Counted from the stretch's first letter, positions 43,948 to 54,414 are shown. The stretch is 64,000 bases of DNA from Martelella sp. NC20 (GCF_013459645.1 NZ_CP054861.1:1228001-1292000), one strand, 5' to 3'. The notes: generated by a model from the letters alone, not told the origin. Made by a program: numbers and translations.

Positions 43948-45126
43948 ATGAAGGTCGCTATAATCGGACTCGGTTTCCGTCTGGGTTATCTTGGCGTCGT
44001 GTTTTCCGAAATGGACCCCGATTTCGAGATCGTGGGCTATGTCGACCCTGCGCCCGCCGGTCTCGAAACGCTTGAAAAAGAGGGCATTTCTCCCGGCCGG
44101 GCCTATGATACGCCCGAAGCGCTGATCGCAAACGAGCGCTTCGATCTGTTGATGATCGGCTCGCCCAATTTCATGCATCTCGACCATATCCGCCTCGGCC
44201 TTGAGGCGGGGCTGACCGTTTTCACCGAAAAGCCGATCGTGATATCGATCGAGGAAAGCTACCAACTCGCGGCCCTGCTGCAGGCCCATGGCCATGACCG
44301 CCTGCTGGTCGGTCTGGTGCTGCGCTATTCGCCGCTTTACCGCGATCTGCGCGCCGCCCAGGCCGAAGGCCGTCTCGGCGATGTGGTGTCGATTGAAGCC
44401 TCGGAGCATATCGCGCCCTATCACGGCGCGTTCTTCATGCGCGACTGGCGGCGGCATACGCGCTATTCCGGGCCGTTCATGCTGGAAAAATGCTGCCACG
44501 ACCTTGATCTTTACAATGGCGTCGTCGGCGCGCGGCCACGTTATGTCGCAAGTTTCGGCGGCCGCAAGAGCTTCACGCCCGCCAATGCGCCCCAGGGCGC
44601 CGGCGCCAATGATATCGAGGTCTATCACCGCAAGCCGAGCGGCTGGATGGGCGCGGACAAGGTCTTCGACAGCGACGGCGATATCATCGATTACCAGACG
44701 GCGACGGTCGAATATGAAAACGGCGTCGCCATGACCTTCCACACCAATCTCAATGTGCCGGACGAATTCCGCCGCTTCTGCGTGATCGGCGCGAAGGGCA
44801 TGGCGGAAGGCGATTTCGTGCGCGGCTTCCTCGATGTCCATGATGCCCGCACCGGCGAAAAGACCGTGTCGCGCACCTATTCCGCCCCTTCGGAACGCTC
44901 CCAGCATTACGGCGCCGACGAGCAGATGGCCGAGGATGTGATCGCCCATATCACCCGCGGCGTGGCGCTGCCGGTCTCGGCTCTCGACGCGATCGAGGCC
45001 GGCATTCTGGCGCTCGCCATGGATGAGGCCCGCCGCGAACGCAAGGTCGTCGATCTTGTCCCGGTGTGGGCGCGCTACGACGCGCTTCTTCACGGTGACG
45101 CCCTCGCGGCGCAAGCCGCAGGCTGA
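43948..45126 (+). CDS. Gfo/Idh/MocA-family oxidoreductase of the sugar ABC operon
   Basis: 392-residue NAD(P)-dependent oxidoreductase. The N-terminus reads MKVAIIGLGFRLGYLGVVF, with a Rossmann Gly motif; the EKP motif is in FTEKPIVISIEE; the C-terminal domain holds LEKCCHDLDLYNGVVG, with the Asp/His typical of the active site. It starts the operon (ATG at 43948) and is followed after 10 bases by the first permease gene, so it probably converts the imported sugar or cyclitol, or an early derivative. Substrate not predictable. Confidence 0.88.
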   Translation: MKVAIIGLGFRLGYLGVVFSEMDPDFEIVGYVDPAPAGLETLEKEGISPGRAYDTPEALIANERFDLLMIGSPNFMHLDHIRLGLEAGLTVFTEKPIVISIEESYQLAALLQAHGHDRLLVGLVLRYSPLYRDLRAAQAEGRLGDVVSIEASEHIAPYHGAFFMRDWRRHTRYSGPFMLEKCCHDLDLYNGVVGARPRYVASFGGRKSFTPANAPQGAGANDIEVYHRKPSGWMGADKVFDSDGDIIDYQTATVEYENGVAMTFHTNLNVPDEFRRFCVIGAKGMAEGDFVRGFLDVHDARTGEKTVSRTYSAPSERSQHYGADEQMAEDVIAHITRGVALPVSALDAIEAGILALAMDEARRERKVVDLVPVWARYDALLHGDALAAQAAG

Positions 45127-45136
45127 GGGGGCGGGG

Positions 45137-46021
45137 ATGGACACCAAACGCGGCGCCGTCATCTTCGCCTGGCTCCTGCTGGCCCCGGCCCTGATCTATA
45201 TCCTGCTGATCGTCGCCTATCCGCTGCTCGATACGATCAACCTGTCCTTCACCGACGCCTCGCTGAAGCGCAGCTATGACTGGGTCGGGCTCGAGAACTA
45301 TTTCAAGATCTTCGAGCGCGGCTTCGGCGAGGTCATCGTCCGCACCTTCGTCTGGACCTTCTTCTCGGTGGCCGCGAAAATGGTGATCGGCGTGTTCGGC
45401 GCCGTGCTTTTGAGCGCCGCCGTGCCCGGCCGCACGCTGTTTCGCGTGCTGGCCATGCCGCCATGGATCGTGCCGATGGCGATCGGCATCTTCATGTGGG
45501 GCTGGATGTATAACGGCCAGTTCGGCATGATTTCCGGCCTGCTGCAGCGTTTCGGCCTGCTCGACGGACCGTTCCCGATCCTTGCCACCGGCACCTCGGC
45601 CTTCATCGCCACCATCGTCACCGACGTCTGGATCGGCGTGCCGATGGTCACGATCTACATGCTGGCGGCGGTGCAATCGATCCCCGCCGATCTTTACGAA
45701 GCGGCATGGACCGATGGCGCCGGCCGGTTCTACCGCTTCCGCCGGATCACGCTGCCGCTGATCGTGCCGGCGCTGGTGACGATGTCGATGATCTCGCTGA
45801 TCTCGACCTTCAATTCCTTCGACATCATCTGGATCCTGACCAAGGGCGGCCCTTCCAGCGCCACCACCACGATGATCATCGATACCTACAAGGTCGCGAT
45901 CGGCTCCTACAAATTCGGCGCGGGGGCTGCGCGCGCCGTGCTGATCTGCATCTTCCTGTCGATCTTCTGCTATGTCTATTTCCGCGCCGTCAACCGTTTC
46001 TCCGGGGAGGCCGCACGATGA
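45137..46021 (+). CDS. Sugar ABC transporter permease, MalF-like
   Basis: 294-residue inner-membrane permease with six hydrophobic segments. The EAA loop that contacts the ATPase is visible in LYEAAWTDGAGRFYRFRRITLP (given here in part: EAAWTDGAGR). The N-terminal segment resembles CUT1-family MalF/UgpA permeases. It starts 10 bases after the oxidoreductase gene and overlaps the next permease by four bases (ATGA). GGGG before the ATG is a modest ribosome site. Confidence 0.92.
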   Translation: MDTKRGAVIFAWLLLAPALIYILLIVAYPLLDTINLSFTDASLKRSYDWVGLENYFKIFERGFGEVIVRTFVWTFFSVAAKMVIGVFGAVLLSAAVPGRTLFRVLAMPPWIVPMAIGIFMWGWMYNGQFGMISGLLQRFGLLDGPFPILATGTSAFIATIVTDVWIGVPMVTIYMLAAVQSIPADLYEAAWTDGAGRFYRFRRITLPLIVPALVTMSMISLISTFNSFDIIWILTKGGPSSATTTMIIDTYKVAIGSYKFGAGAARAVLICIFLSIFCYVYFRAVNRFSGEAAR

Positions 46022-46875
46022 AGCCCACCGCCCGCATCCATCACTATAAATGGTACGAGCTGATCGGCGTCTATGCCGGGCTGCTGGTGTTTCTCGGTTT
46101 CGTGCTGGCGCCGTTCTTCGAGGGCTTCATGGTTTCCCTGAAGCCGCTCAACCATCTGTTTTCCGCGCCTTACAAATTCTGGCCGGAAGATCCCTCGCTT
46201 GCCGCCTATTTCGATATGTGGGAGCGGGTGCCGCTGCTCGGACGCTATATCTTCAACTCGATCCTGATCGCCGGCATCGGCACGGCGCTTTCGGTGATCT
46301 TCGTGACGCCCGCCGCCTATGCCTTCGCCCGGTTCGAGTTCAAGGGCCGGGGGCCGCTGCTCGGCGCGTTCCTGGCGGTCAACATGTTTTCGGGCGCGGT
46401 GCTGTTGATCCCGCTGTTCCGGCTGATGCGCTCCTTCGGCCTGATCAATACCTATTTCGCGATGATCGTTCCCGGCGTCGCCTTCACGATCCCGACCGGC
46501 ATCTGGCTGTTGCGCACCTATATGCTGCGCATTCCGCGCGAGCTGGAAGAGGCCGCCCTCGTCGATGGCGCGAGCCGGTTCTACACCTTCCGCCGGGTGA
46601 TCGTGCCGCTTGCCATGCCCGGCATCTCCGTGATCGCGATCGCCGCGTTCCTGACGATCTACGCGCAGCAGTTCATCTATGCGCTGACCTTCAATTCGAA
46701 GACCGAGTATATGCCGCTTCCGGTGGGCCTCTACGCCTTTTTCGGACGCCAGGAGGTGATCTGGAACGAGCTGATGGCGGCAAGCTTCGTCGGCATCCTG
46801 CCGGTCTTCGTCGTGTTCATCTTCCTTCAGCGTTATCTCGTCGCCGGCATGACGGCGGGGGCGGTGAAGGCCTGA
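46018..46875 (+). CDS. Sugar ABC transporter permease, MalG-like
   Basis: 285-residue permease with six hydrophobic segments and the EAA loop LEEAALVDGASRFYTFRR. It belongs to the CUT1 MalG/UgpE type. Its ATG overlaps the previous permease stop, so translation is coupled and the two form a heterodimeric channel. It is separated from the binding-protein gene by 150 bases that hold a strong hairpin. Confidence 0.92.
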   Translation: MKPTARIHHYKWYELIGVYAGLLVFLGFVLAPFFEGFMVSLKPLNHLFSAPYKFWPEDPSLAAYFDMWERVPLLGRYIFNSILIAGIGTALSVIFVTPAAYAFARFEFKGRGPLLGAFLAVNMFSGAVLLIPLFRLMRSFGLINTYFAMIVPGVAFTIPTGIWLLRTYMLRIPRELEEAALVDGASRFYTFRRVIVPLAMPGISVIAIAAFLTIYAQQFIYALTFNSKTEYMPLPVGLYAFFGRQEVIWNELMAASFVGILPVFVVFIFLQRYLVAGMTAGAVKA

Positions 46876-46901
46876 ACCGGCGGCGCATGCCGTCCTCATC
46901 G

Positions 46902-46941
46902 CTGGCGATCGGGAGAACATGCGAGAGCATGCGAGCGCCAG
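46902..46941 (+). other. Hairpin between permease and binding-protein genes
   Basis: CTGGCG (46902-46907) pairs with CGCCAG (46936-46941) and encloses a second stem CATGC-GAGA-GCATG (46918-46931). There is no T tract, so it is not an intrinsic terminator. It may mark an mRNA processing or stability boundary before the binding-protein gene. Confidence 0.45.
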
Positions 46942-47025
46942 TCAAAGCGGCATATTGCCGGACCAAGAAGGCCCGCACCGTCCACGGGCGATCATGGATT
47001 GGACGAGAGATAGGGGAATACCGAT

Positions 47026-48243
47026 ATGCCTGATCTGAAAAAACTCAGCCTCGGCGTCGCCACGCTCGCGCTCGTCGCCTCGGCGTCCGTCGCTTCCGCC
47101 GACGACAAGGTCGTCTCGATGATCCAGTGCGGCGATGAGCTTGCCGAAGGCTATGACGGCTTCATCGCCGAATGGGAAAAGAACAATCCCGGCTACAAGG
47201 TCGAAACCGAGGTCGTCGGCTGGGGCCAGTGCCAGGACAAGGCCACCAACCTCGCCGTCGCCGGCACGCCGATCGCGCTTGCCTATATGGGCTCGCGCAC
47301 TCTCAAGCAGCTTTCCGAAAACGGCCTGATCGTGCCGGTGCCGATGAGCGAGGAGGAAAAGGCCTCCTACTATCCGCACATCGTCGACACCGTTACCTTC
47401 GACGGCGAACAGTGGGGCGTGCCGGTGGCGTTTTCCACCAAGGCGCTCTACTGGAACAAGGACCTGTTCGAACAGGCCGGCCTCGACCCGGAGACCCCGC
47501 CGAAGACCTGGCAGGAACTCTACGACATGGCCGCCACGATCAAGGAAAAGACCGGCACGCCCGGTTTCGGCCTGACCGCCAAGAGCTTCGACAACACCAT
47601 GCACCAGTATCTGCACTGGGTTTACACCAATAACGGCCAGGTGGTCGATGCCGACGGCAATATCGTGCTCGACAGCCCGCAGAACCTCGAGGCGCTCGAA
47701 TGGTACGGCAAGATGGTGGCTGTGGCCGAAGAAGGCCCGACGGCCTATGAGCAGGACGAATTGACGCCGCTGTTCAACGATGCCCAGGTCGCGATGATCG
47801 AACAGGGCCCGTGGGTGAGAAACCGCGTCAATGACGACCTCAACTGGGGCGTGGCGCTGCTGCCGGTCGGCCCGCAGGGCGAAGGCCCCGGCACGCTGCT
47901 GATCACCGACAGCATGGCGGTATTCGACGGTTCCGGCGTTGAGGAGCAGGCGATCAGCCTCGCCAAATGGCTCACCAATCCGGAAAACCAGTTCTTCTAT
48001 GAAAAGACCCACGGCCTGACGCCGCTGCGTCCGGTTCCGGGCGTTCAGGAAATGGTCGCCGCCGATCCGACCTGGGCGCCGTTCCTCGACGGTATCGAGT
48101 TCGGCGGTCCCGAGCCGCTGTTCACCGACTACCAGGCCTTCCAGAACGCCATGGTCGACATGGTCCAGTCCGTCGTCATCGGCAATGCCGAACCTTCGGA
48201 AATCCTGACCTCGACCGCGGCCGAGATCGAAGAGTACAAGTAA
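47026..48243 (+). CDS. Sugar ABC transporter solute-binding protein (CUT1, MalE-like)
   Basis: 405-residue periplasmic binding protein. Residues 1-25 form a signal peptide ending in ASVASA. The mature protein has the extracellular-solute-binding family-1 pattern: GFIAEWEKNNPGYKVETEVV near the N-terminus and GVPVAFSTKALYWNKDLF in the hinge region (given in part). It comes third in the import set, after both permeases, which is unusual since CUT1 operons generally begin with this gene. Hairpins lie on both sides, suggesting a separately stabilised mRNA segment. Sugar specificity unknown. Confidence 0.92.
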   Translation: MPDLKKLSLGVATLALVASASVASADDKVVSMIQCGDELAEGYDGFIAEWEKNNPGYKVETEVVGWGQCQDKATNLAVAGTPIALAYMGSRTLKQLSENGLIVPVPMSEEEKASYYPHIVDTVTFDGEQWGVPVAFSTKALYWNKDLFEQAGLDPETPPKTWQELYDMAATIKEKTGTPGFGLTAKSFDNTMHQYLHWVYTNNGQVVDADGNIVLDSPQNLEALEWYGKMVAVAEEGPTAYEQDELTPLFNDAQVAMIEQGPWVRNRVNDDLNWGVALLPVGPQGEGPGTLLITDSMAVFDGSGVEEQAISLAKWLTNPENQFFYEKTHGLTPLRPVPGVQEMVAADPTWAPFLDGIEFGGPEPLFTDYQAFQNAMVDMVQSVVIGNAEPSEILTSTAAEIEEYK

Positions 48244-48248
48244 ACGAT

Positions 48249-48278
48249 AGCCGCCCGGCCTCGTCCGGCCGGGCGGCT
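48249..48278 (+). other. GC-rich hairpin between binding-protein and ATPase genes
   Basis: AGCCGCCCGGCC and GGCCGGGCGGCT are perfect 12-bp arms around a 6-base loop, starting six bases after the binding-protein stop. No T tract follows. Such hairpins protect the 3' end of binding-protein mRNA in many ABC operons, which may apply here. Confidence 0.6.
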
Positions 48279-48333
48279 TCCCCATTTGCGGGCCGGCGCA
48301 ACGCAGGCCGCCCGGATGCGGCAGGAGAGACCC

Positions 48334-49470
<1,137 letters not shown>

Positions 49471-49492
49471 CGCCGCCGGCAATGCGGCGATC

Positions 49493-51397
49493 TTACACGC
49501 GCGTCGGGCTTGGCTGCGGACTGACGGCGGATGCCGTCCGGTTGGCGCGGATCTGCGATACCATGACGGCCGCAAACGCGCCGCAGCCGATCGCAAGCAG
49601 CGGATATTCGAGCGGCAGGCCCTCGACATGGCGAAATGCCGAATAGCCGAACAATCCGGCCGCAGCCAGCGCCGCCAACGCGCGTTCCCGGGCGGAAAAC
49701 ACCGTCAGCCCGCAGCCGTAGATCGTTGCCGTCAGCGCCGTCATGCCGAGCGGGACCGCTATGATGGTGCCGAGCCCCCAGACCCAGCCCACCGGATTGA
49801 ATGTCAGCAGCGGGTTGAAGATGATCAGGAACGGGATGATGAAACCGGAGATCGCGAGCTTTGCCGCCGACAGCGCCGTCTTGAAATAGGGCGCGCCGGC
49901 AATGCCAGCGCCGGCAAGGGCCGCGAGCGCCACCGGCGGCGTCAGCGACGAGATCACCGCGAAATAGAACGAGAAGAAATGCGCCGCCATCGGTTCAACG
50001 CCCATCTTGATGATGGAGGGGATGACGACGATCGCGACCAGCGTGTAGGCGGCGCTGGTGGGAACGCCGCAGCCGAGAATGATCGAGACCACCATGGTCA
50101 GCGCCAGCCCGATCAGCAGGTTGCCGGCGCTCAGGATCTCGACGAGACCGGCAATCTTGTTGCCAAGACCGGTGGTGATCAGCGTCTGCGCAATCAGTCC
50201 GACGATCGCCAGCGAAATGCCGATCTGCGCGCCGATCAGCGCGCCGCCCGCGATGCTTTTCGCAAGTTCGGAGAGACGGGGTCGCGTCTGCGGATCGATA
50301 TAGGAGAGGCCAACGGCCAGCACGATCGCCCAGAACGCCGATTTCGCCGGGCTGTACTGCATGATCAGCATGGTGATCAGCACGGCAAGCGGAATGGCGA
50401 ACAGCGGCAGCCGGCGAAACAGCTTGCGGTAGTCGACCCGCTCCAGCGGGGTGCGGATGTCGTTGCGTACGGCCAGGAACTGGACGCCGAGCATCACGCC
50501 CCAGAAATAGAGCACCGCCGGCAGCACGCCGGCCAGCATCACCGTGTCGTAGGAAACGCCGAGAAAGGACGCCATCAGGAACGCGGCCGCGCCCATCACC
50601 GGCGGCATGATCTGCCCGCCGGTGGACGCCGCCGCCTCGATCGCGCCGGCATGTTCGGGCTTGTAGCCGACCTGCTTCATGTAGGGGATTGTGAAGGCCC
50701 CGGTGACGGCGACATTGGCGACGGCCGCGCCCGAAATCATGCCGATGAAGCCGCTGGAAACCACCGCCGTCTGTCCCGGTCCGCCGCGAAACGCCTTGCC
50801 GGCGATCTTGCCGGCTTCGAGGAAGAAATCATTGACCTTGATGATCCCGAGCAGCGCGCCGAAGACGACGAACAGGAACACCTGATTGGCGGAAATGCCG
50901 AGGAACTGGCCGAAAATGCCGGAAAGCCCGATGCTGAGATAGGAGACGACGTAGTCGAAGTTGAATGGCCGGTGATAGAGATGACCGGGCAGGTTGTTGC
51001 CCCAGAGGAAATAGGCGACGAAGATCGCCGCCACGATCGGCAGCGTCCAGCCCCAGGCCGCCCGCGTGGCGATCACGACAAGGCCGATCAGCACGACGCC
51101 GACGATCACGTCGGTCGGGTCGGGAAAGCCGAAGACCTCCTCAAGGTGGATGATATTGGCGAGCACATAGGCGCAGGCCGCCACGCCGAGCGCGCCGAGG
51201 GCAAGGTTCAGCGCCATGCCGAAGCGGGTTTTCGCCTGGCGCGCCTGGTGCAGAAAGAGCAGCGCGAAGACGAAGCCGAGATGGACGGCCTGATGCTCGT
51301 ACGAGCCCAGAAACAGATACTGGGTCGAAAACATCTGGTAGGCGAACATCGCCAGTCCGGTGACGATCAGTGCGCCATCCAACAATCTCACACGCAT
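49493..51397 (-). CDS. TRAP transporter fused permease (TAXI type), second system
   Basis: 634-residue fused DctQM-like TRAP permease with many hydrophobic segments. The DctM part shows FIGMISGAAVANVAVTGAFTIP and AASTGGQIMPPVMGAAAFLMA, with SSLTPPVALAALAGAG. It is a homologue of the 12783-14774 permease, but not close enough to be a recent duplicate. I used the ATG at 51397; a TTG lies three codons upstream. A terminator separates it from the binding-protein gene upstream, so its expression is probably attenuated. It lies next to the acyl-CoA gene cluster. Confidence 0.9.
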   Translation of the reverse strand: MRVRLLDGALIVTGLAMFAYQMFSTQYLFLGSYEHQAVHLGFVFALLFLHQARQAKTRFGMALNLALGALGVAACAYVLANIIHLEEVFGFPDPTDVIVGVVLIGLVVIATRAAWGWTLPIVAAIFVAYFLWGNNLPGHLYHRPFNFDYVVSYLSIGLSGIFGQFLGISANQVFLFVVFGALLGIIKVNDFFLEAGKIAGKAFRGGPGQTAVVSSGFIGMISGAAVANVAVTGAFTIPYMKQVGYKPEHAGAIEAAASTGGQIMPPVMGAAAFLMASFLGVSYDTVMLAGVLPAVLYFWGVMLGVQFLAVRNDIRTPLERVDYRKLFRRLPLFAIPLAVLITMLIMQYSPAKSAFWAIVLAVGLSYIDPQTRPRLSELAKSIAGGALIGAQIGISLAIVGLIAQTLITTGLGNKIAGLVEILSAGNLLIGLALTMVVSIILGCGVPTSAAYTLVAIVVIPSIIKMGVEPMAAHFFSFYFAVISSLTPPVALAALAGAGIAGAPYFKTALSAAKLAISGFIIPFLIIFNPLLTFNPVGWVWGLGTIIAVPLGMTALTATIYGCGLTVFSARERALAALAAAGLFGYSAFRHVEGLPLEYPLLAIGCGAFAAVMVSQIRANRTASAVSPQPSPTRV

Positions 51398-51485
51398 GTT
51401 CCGCAAGCTCCGGTATGGGCGGTTCCCCGCCCTTCTTCAGACTTTTGAAGGCAGGCCCTGTCCGCCATTCGCTGCAACCTGACTG

Positions 51486-51522
51486 AAAAAAAAACGCCGG
51501 CGGAGGTCGTGCCTCCGCCGGC
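51486..51522 (-). terminator. Terminator/attenuator between TAXI binding-protein and permease genes
   Basis: On the minus strand GCCGGCGGAGG and CCTCCGCCGGC form a perfect 11-bp stem with a 5-base loop, followed by a run of nine T residues (A on the plus strand, 51486-51494). It lies eight bases after the binding-protein stop and upstream of the permease, so it should end most transcripts while letting some continue. Confidence 0.85.
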
Positions 51523-51530
51523 CCCGTGCC

Positions 51531-52553
51531 CTATTGGATGACGCCGGCCTCGCGGTAGGCGCGCAACGCGCCGGGGTGGATATCCTCCACATCCCAGCCA
51601 TAGACCATGCCCTCCGGCGACATCAGCTTGCCGGTGGCCTGATATTCGCCGAACTGATCGACATTGGCGAGGATCATCTTTGTGATCTGATAGGCGGTTT
51701 CCTCCGGAAATTCCGGCGCCACGGTCCATGCCACGCTGTCGGCGAAGCCTTCCAGCGGTTCGGTGATCGAGGGATCGGCGCCGGCCGGGATTGTGGCGTT
51801 GGCCATGCTGATGCCGGCCTCCCGCGCCTTGGTCACCTGCTCGGCGCCCCAGGAAAGATGATGGGGGTTGCGGCCTGACGCCAGAAACTCGATCGTCTGC
51901 GGGCTCATCATCACCCGGTTGCTGACCGGGTCGATGTAACCGCCGACAACCGCCGCATCGGCGGTGCCGTCGAGCAGCGCATCGACGGCCTCCTGGGTGC
52001 CGACATATTCGATGTCGATATCGTCATCGGTGAAGCCGTAGCCGTCCTTCAGGATCGCGACCGGCTGGATCGCCCAGTTGATCTGGGCGCGGCGACCGAC
52101 AGCGATCTTCTTGCCCTTCAGGTCCTCGATCGTCTTGATGTCCGGGTCGAGGGTTGCGAGCCAGCTCGAATTGAGATTGTAGTTGGCGATCAGCTGCAGC
52201 CCGTCATAGGGCTTGTCGAACGGCTCGTCGCCGGCCTTGGCAAGGCCCAGAACGCCGCCGCCCGAACCGACGATAGTGGTTTCCTTCAGCTCCGGCTCGG
52301 CATCGAGCTTCTTGATGTTGAAAACGAAGCCGGGGCTTTCGGTATGGGTGATGCGCACGCCGATATCGTTCTTCTTGGAAATCTCCTCGAGCGCCGACCC
52401 CATGACGTAGGAGCCGGTGCCGAACGGGGCGCTGATCAGGCTGATTTCGGTCTGGTCCTGCGCCCGCGCGCCGCCAAGCGACAGCGCAACGACCCCCGAT
52501 GCAACGAGGGCGGCGGTAAACCCGCCCCTTTTGGATATCGATGAAGTCTTCAT
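51531..52553 (-). CDS. TAXI-family TRAP transporter solute-binding protein, second system
   Basis: 340-residue periplasmic binding protein with an N-terminal signal peptide of about 32 residues (KRGG, then a hydrophobic stretch, ending GARAQ). Family features in the mature part are ISAPFGTGSYVMGSALEEIS and DLKGKKIAVGRRAQINWAIQ, with VGTQEAVDALLDGTADAAV (given as short patterns). It pairs with the fused permease downstream. A strong terminator follows, giving more binding protein than permease. Ligand is unknown; the adjacent CoA-pathway genes suggest a carboxylic acid. Confidence 0.9.
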   Translation of the reverse strand: MKTSSISKRGGFTAALVASGVVALSLGGARAQDQTEISLISAPFGTGSYVMGSALEEISKKNDIGVRITHTESPGFVFNIKKLDAEPELKETTIVGSGGGVLGLAKAGDEPFDKPYDGLQLIANYNLNSSWLATLDPDIKTIEDLKGKKIAVGRRAQINWAIQPVAILKDGYGFTDDDIDIEYVGTQEAVDALLDGTADAAVVGGYIDPVSNRVMMSPQTIEFLASGRNPHHLSWGAEQVTKAREAGISMANATIPAGADPSITEPLEGFADSVAWTVAPEFPEETAYQITKMILANVDQFGEYQATGKLMSPEGMVYGWDVEDIHPGALRAYREAGVIQ

Positions 52554-52645
52554 AACAGTTCTCCTCCCAGAGTGTTATTGGTCCTTCGTCCGGATGGCGA
52601 ACGCCTCGGGCGTCCGGACCTGCGCCCCAGTTCTATGACGAAAAT

Positions 52646-53062
52646 CTATGCCGGTCTGAATTTCGGGATTCCAGCCTCCTTGCTGATTTCCTCGAAATAG
52701 GCCTTCACCCGCATGCCGACGCGGATATCCGCTTCCGATACATCGGTCACCTGCGCATACATCCGGGCGCCATCATCGATATCGATGAGGCACATCACCA
52801 CGGGCAGCTCCTTTTGCCAACCGAGGTAGTTCATCGCGACGGAATGGGAGATCGTGTAGGAATAGACGGCGCCTTCCGGCTTCATTTCCGTCCATTCGAG
52901 CGCGCGTTCGCCGCATTCTATGCACCATGGCTTGGGATGAAAGTTGACCGTGTCGCAGCGCGGGCATTTCTGCATCACCAGCTTTCCCGCGCGCGCCGCC
53001 GTCCAGAACGGTCGCGTCAGGTCGGAAATTTCGGGAAGCGGCTTGTTGGGTAACGCGTTCAT
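52646..53062 (-). CDS. DUF35 OB-fold/zinc-ribbon acyl-CoA-associated protein
   Basis: 138-residue DUF35 protein. The rubredoxin-like zinc ribbon is C-x2-C ... C-x2-C in MQKCPRCDTVNFHPKPWCIECGE (residues about 29-52; only the Cys pattern is meant), followed by an OB-fold with GAVYSYTISH and MRVKAYFEE. Such proteins bind thiolase-like enzymes and acyl-CoA. It starts four bases after the thiolase-like gene, so they are translationally close and probably form a complex. The frame opens earlier, but the ATG at 53062 gives the expected N-terminus. Confidence 0.88.
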   Translation of the reverse strand: MNALPNKPLPEISDLTRPFWTAARAGKLVMQKCPRCDTVNFHPKPWCIECGERALEWTEMKPEGAVYSYTISHSVAMNYLGWQKELPVVMCLIDIDDGARMYAQVTDVSEADIRVGMRVKAYFEEISKEAGIPKFRPA

Positions 53063-53066
53063 GGCT

Positions 53067-54275
53067 TCACGCCTCCGATCCGAGAATGACAGAGATGCAG
53101 CTTCGACCCGGCCTGCCGTATGGAATGCCGCCAAAGCCGCAGACCGCCCCGATCGTTGCGTCCTTCACCTGCCGCTTGCCGCCTTCGCCGCGCAATTGCG
53201 CAACCCCCTCGACCAGCGGCATGAACCCGCCATTGGCGCCGCCGGGCTGGCCGCCCGATAGCTGGCCGCCATCGGTGGAGACCGGGAAATCGCCGTCGAA
53301 ACGAAGATCGTGTTCCTCGATGAACCTGCCGCCCTCGCCCTTTTTGCAGAAACCCCAGTCCTCGATGGTCATCATCGAGATGAAGGGATAGTCGTCATAG
53401 GGCTGCAGGAAATCGATATCATCATGTTCGACGCCGGCCATCTTCATCGCGCGCGGCGCGGATTGCGAGAAGCCGGTGACGGTGACGTCCGGAAACACTT
53501 TTGATCCGGCATAGAAATTATTGGTCTCGCCGAAGCCGAGCACATGGACCGGGCTGTCGGTGATGGCACTGGCCGATTCCGCCGAGGTGACGATGAAGGC
53601 GAGCCCGCCATTGACGATCGGCACGCAGTCGTAAAGCCGGATCGGATCGGACAGCATGCGCGAGCCGAGATAGTCGTCGATCGAAAACGGCGTGCGGTAG
53701 ATCGCGCCCGGATGCAGCGAGGCATGATAGCGGTTGGTAACCGCCACCTTGCCGAGCTGCTCGGGCGTGACGGAATATTCATGCATATAGCGGCGCAGCA
53801 CCAGCGCGAACTGGGCCGTTGCGCCCATCACCCCGAACGGTCCCTGGAAATCCCAGAACACGCCGCGGGTGCGCTCCGGCGAAAGCGGCAGGCCGGGGGC
53901 GATCGAGGGCATGGAAAGCGGCGTGTCGGCGCCGACGATCAGCGCCCGGTCGATCACGCCGGCCTCGATCAGGGCTGCCGCGCGGATCAGCATCGATGTT
54001 GCAGAGCAACCGCCCTGATCGCCGCGGATAAGGGCGTTGGGGCTGATGCCGAGATTTTCCGCGGTCGCGGCCGACCAGTTCACGGTGTGGGCGACCTCGG
54101 CGTGGGAAACGCCGAGCCCCTGGCCATCGAAATCGGCCTTCGACATGCCGGCGCTTGTCAGCGCCAGATCGGCCGCCCAGGCGATATATTCATCGACAGT
54201 CAGCACCTGTTCGCCGGGTTTGACCCGGCTGTAAGGCGTCCTGCCATAGCCGACAATGGCTACCTTGCCTCGCAT
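53067..54275 (-). CDS. Thiolase-like protein (SCP-x/Ltp2 type; thiolase or aldolase)
   Basis: 402-residue thiolase-fold protein. A Cys sits in GDQGGCSATSML, the region of the thiolase nucleophile. The C-terminal GHP-type motif of true thiolases is replaced by SGGQPGGANGGF, and the region EDWGFCKKGEGG and PVSTDGGQL is typical of lipid-transfer-protein-like members such as Ltp2. With its DUF35 partner, Ltp2 acts as a retro-aldolase on 3-hydroxyacyl-CoA in steroid side-chain degradation. Either thiolysis or aldol cleavage is possible here. GGAGGAG precedes the ATG. It is divergent from the LysR gene. Confidence 0.82.
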   Translation of the reverse strand: MRGKVAIVGYGRTPYSRVKPGEQVLTVDEYIAWAADLALTSAGMSKADFDGQGLGVSHAEVAHTVNWSAATAENLGISPNALIRGDQGGCSATSMLIRAAALIEAGVIDRALIVGADTPLSMPSIAPGLPLSPERTRGVFWDFQGPFGVMGATAQFALVLRRYMHEYSVTPEQLGKVAVTNRYHASLHPGAIYRTPFSIDDYLGSRMLSDPIRLYDCVPIVNGGLAFIVTSAESASAITDSPVHVLGFGETNNFYAGSKVFPDVTVTGFSQSAPRAMKMAGVEHDDIDFLQPYDDYPFISMMTIEDWGFCKKGEGGRFIEEHDLRFDGDFPVSTDGGQLSGGQPGGANGGFMPLVEGVAQLRGEGGKRQVKDATIGAVCGFGGIPYGRPGRSCISVILGSEA

Positions 54276-54352
54276 CGAAATCTCCTCCCTTCGAGCCGGT
54301 CGGCCCGCATGTTTCGTGCAAGGATGGCAGGGGCATCTTATTTGTCTAGTTT

Positions 54353-54401
54353 CTATAGATGATAGACATTATTGATGGAGTGAATATAATAGCGCGCTAT
54401 T
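54353..54401. promoter_or_regulatory. Operator-like palindromes between the thiolase-like and LysR genes
   Basis: Two inverted repeats lie in this 139-base divergent region. TCTAT-AGATG-ATAGA is at 54352-54366. AATAGCGCGCTATT, a perfect 14-bp palindrome, is at 54388-54401, ending 13 bases before the LysR ATG. They are good candidates for LysR autoregulation and control of the divergent operon. Confidence 0.5.
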
Positions 54402-54414
54402 GGGGGGAGAAGAA

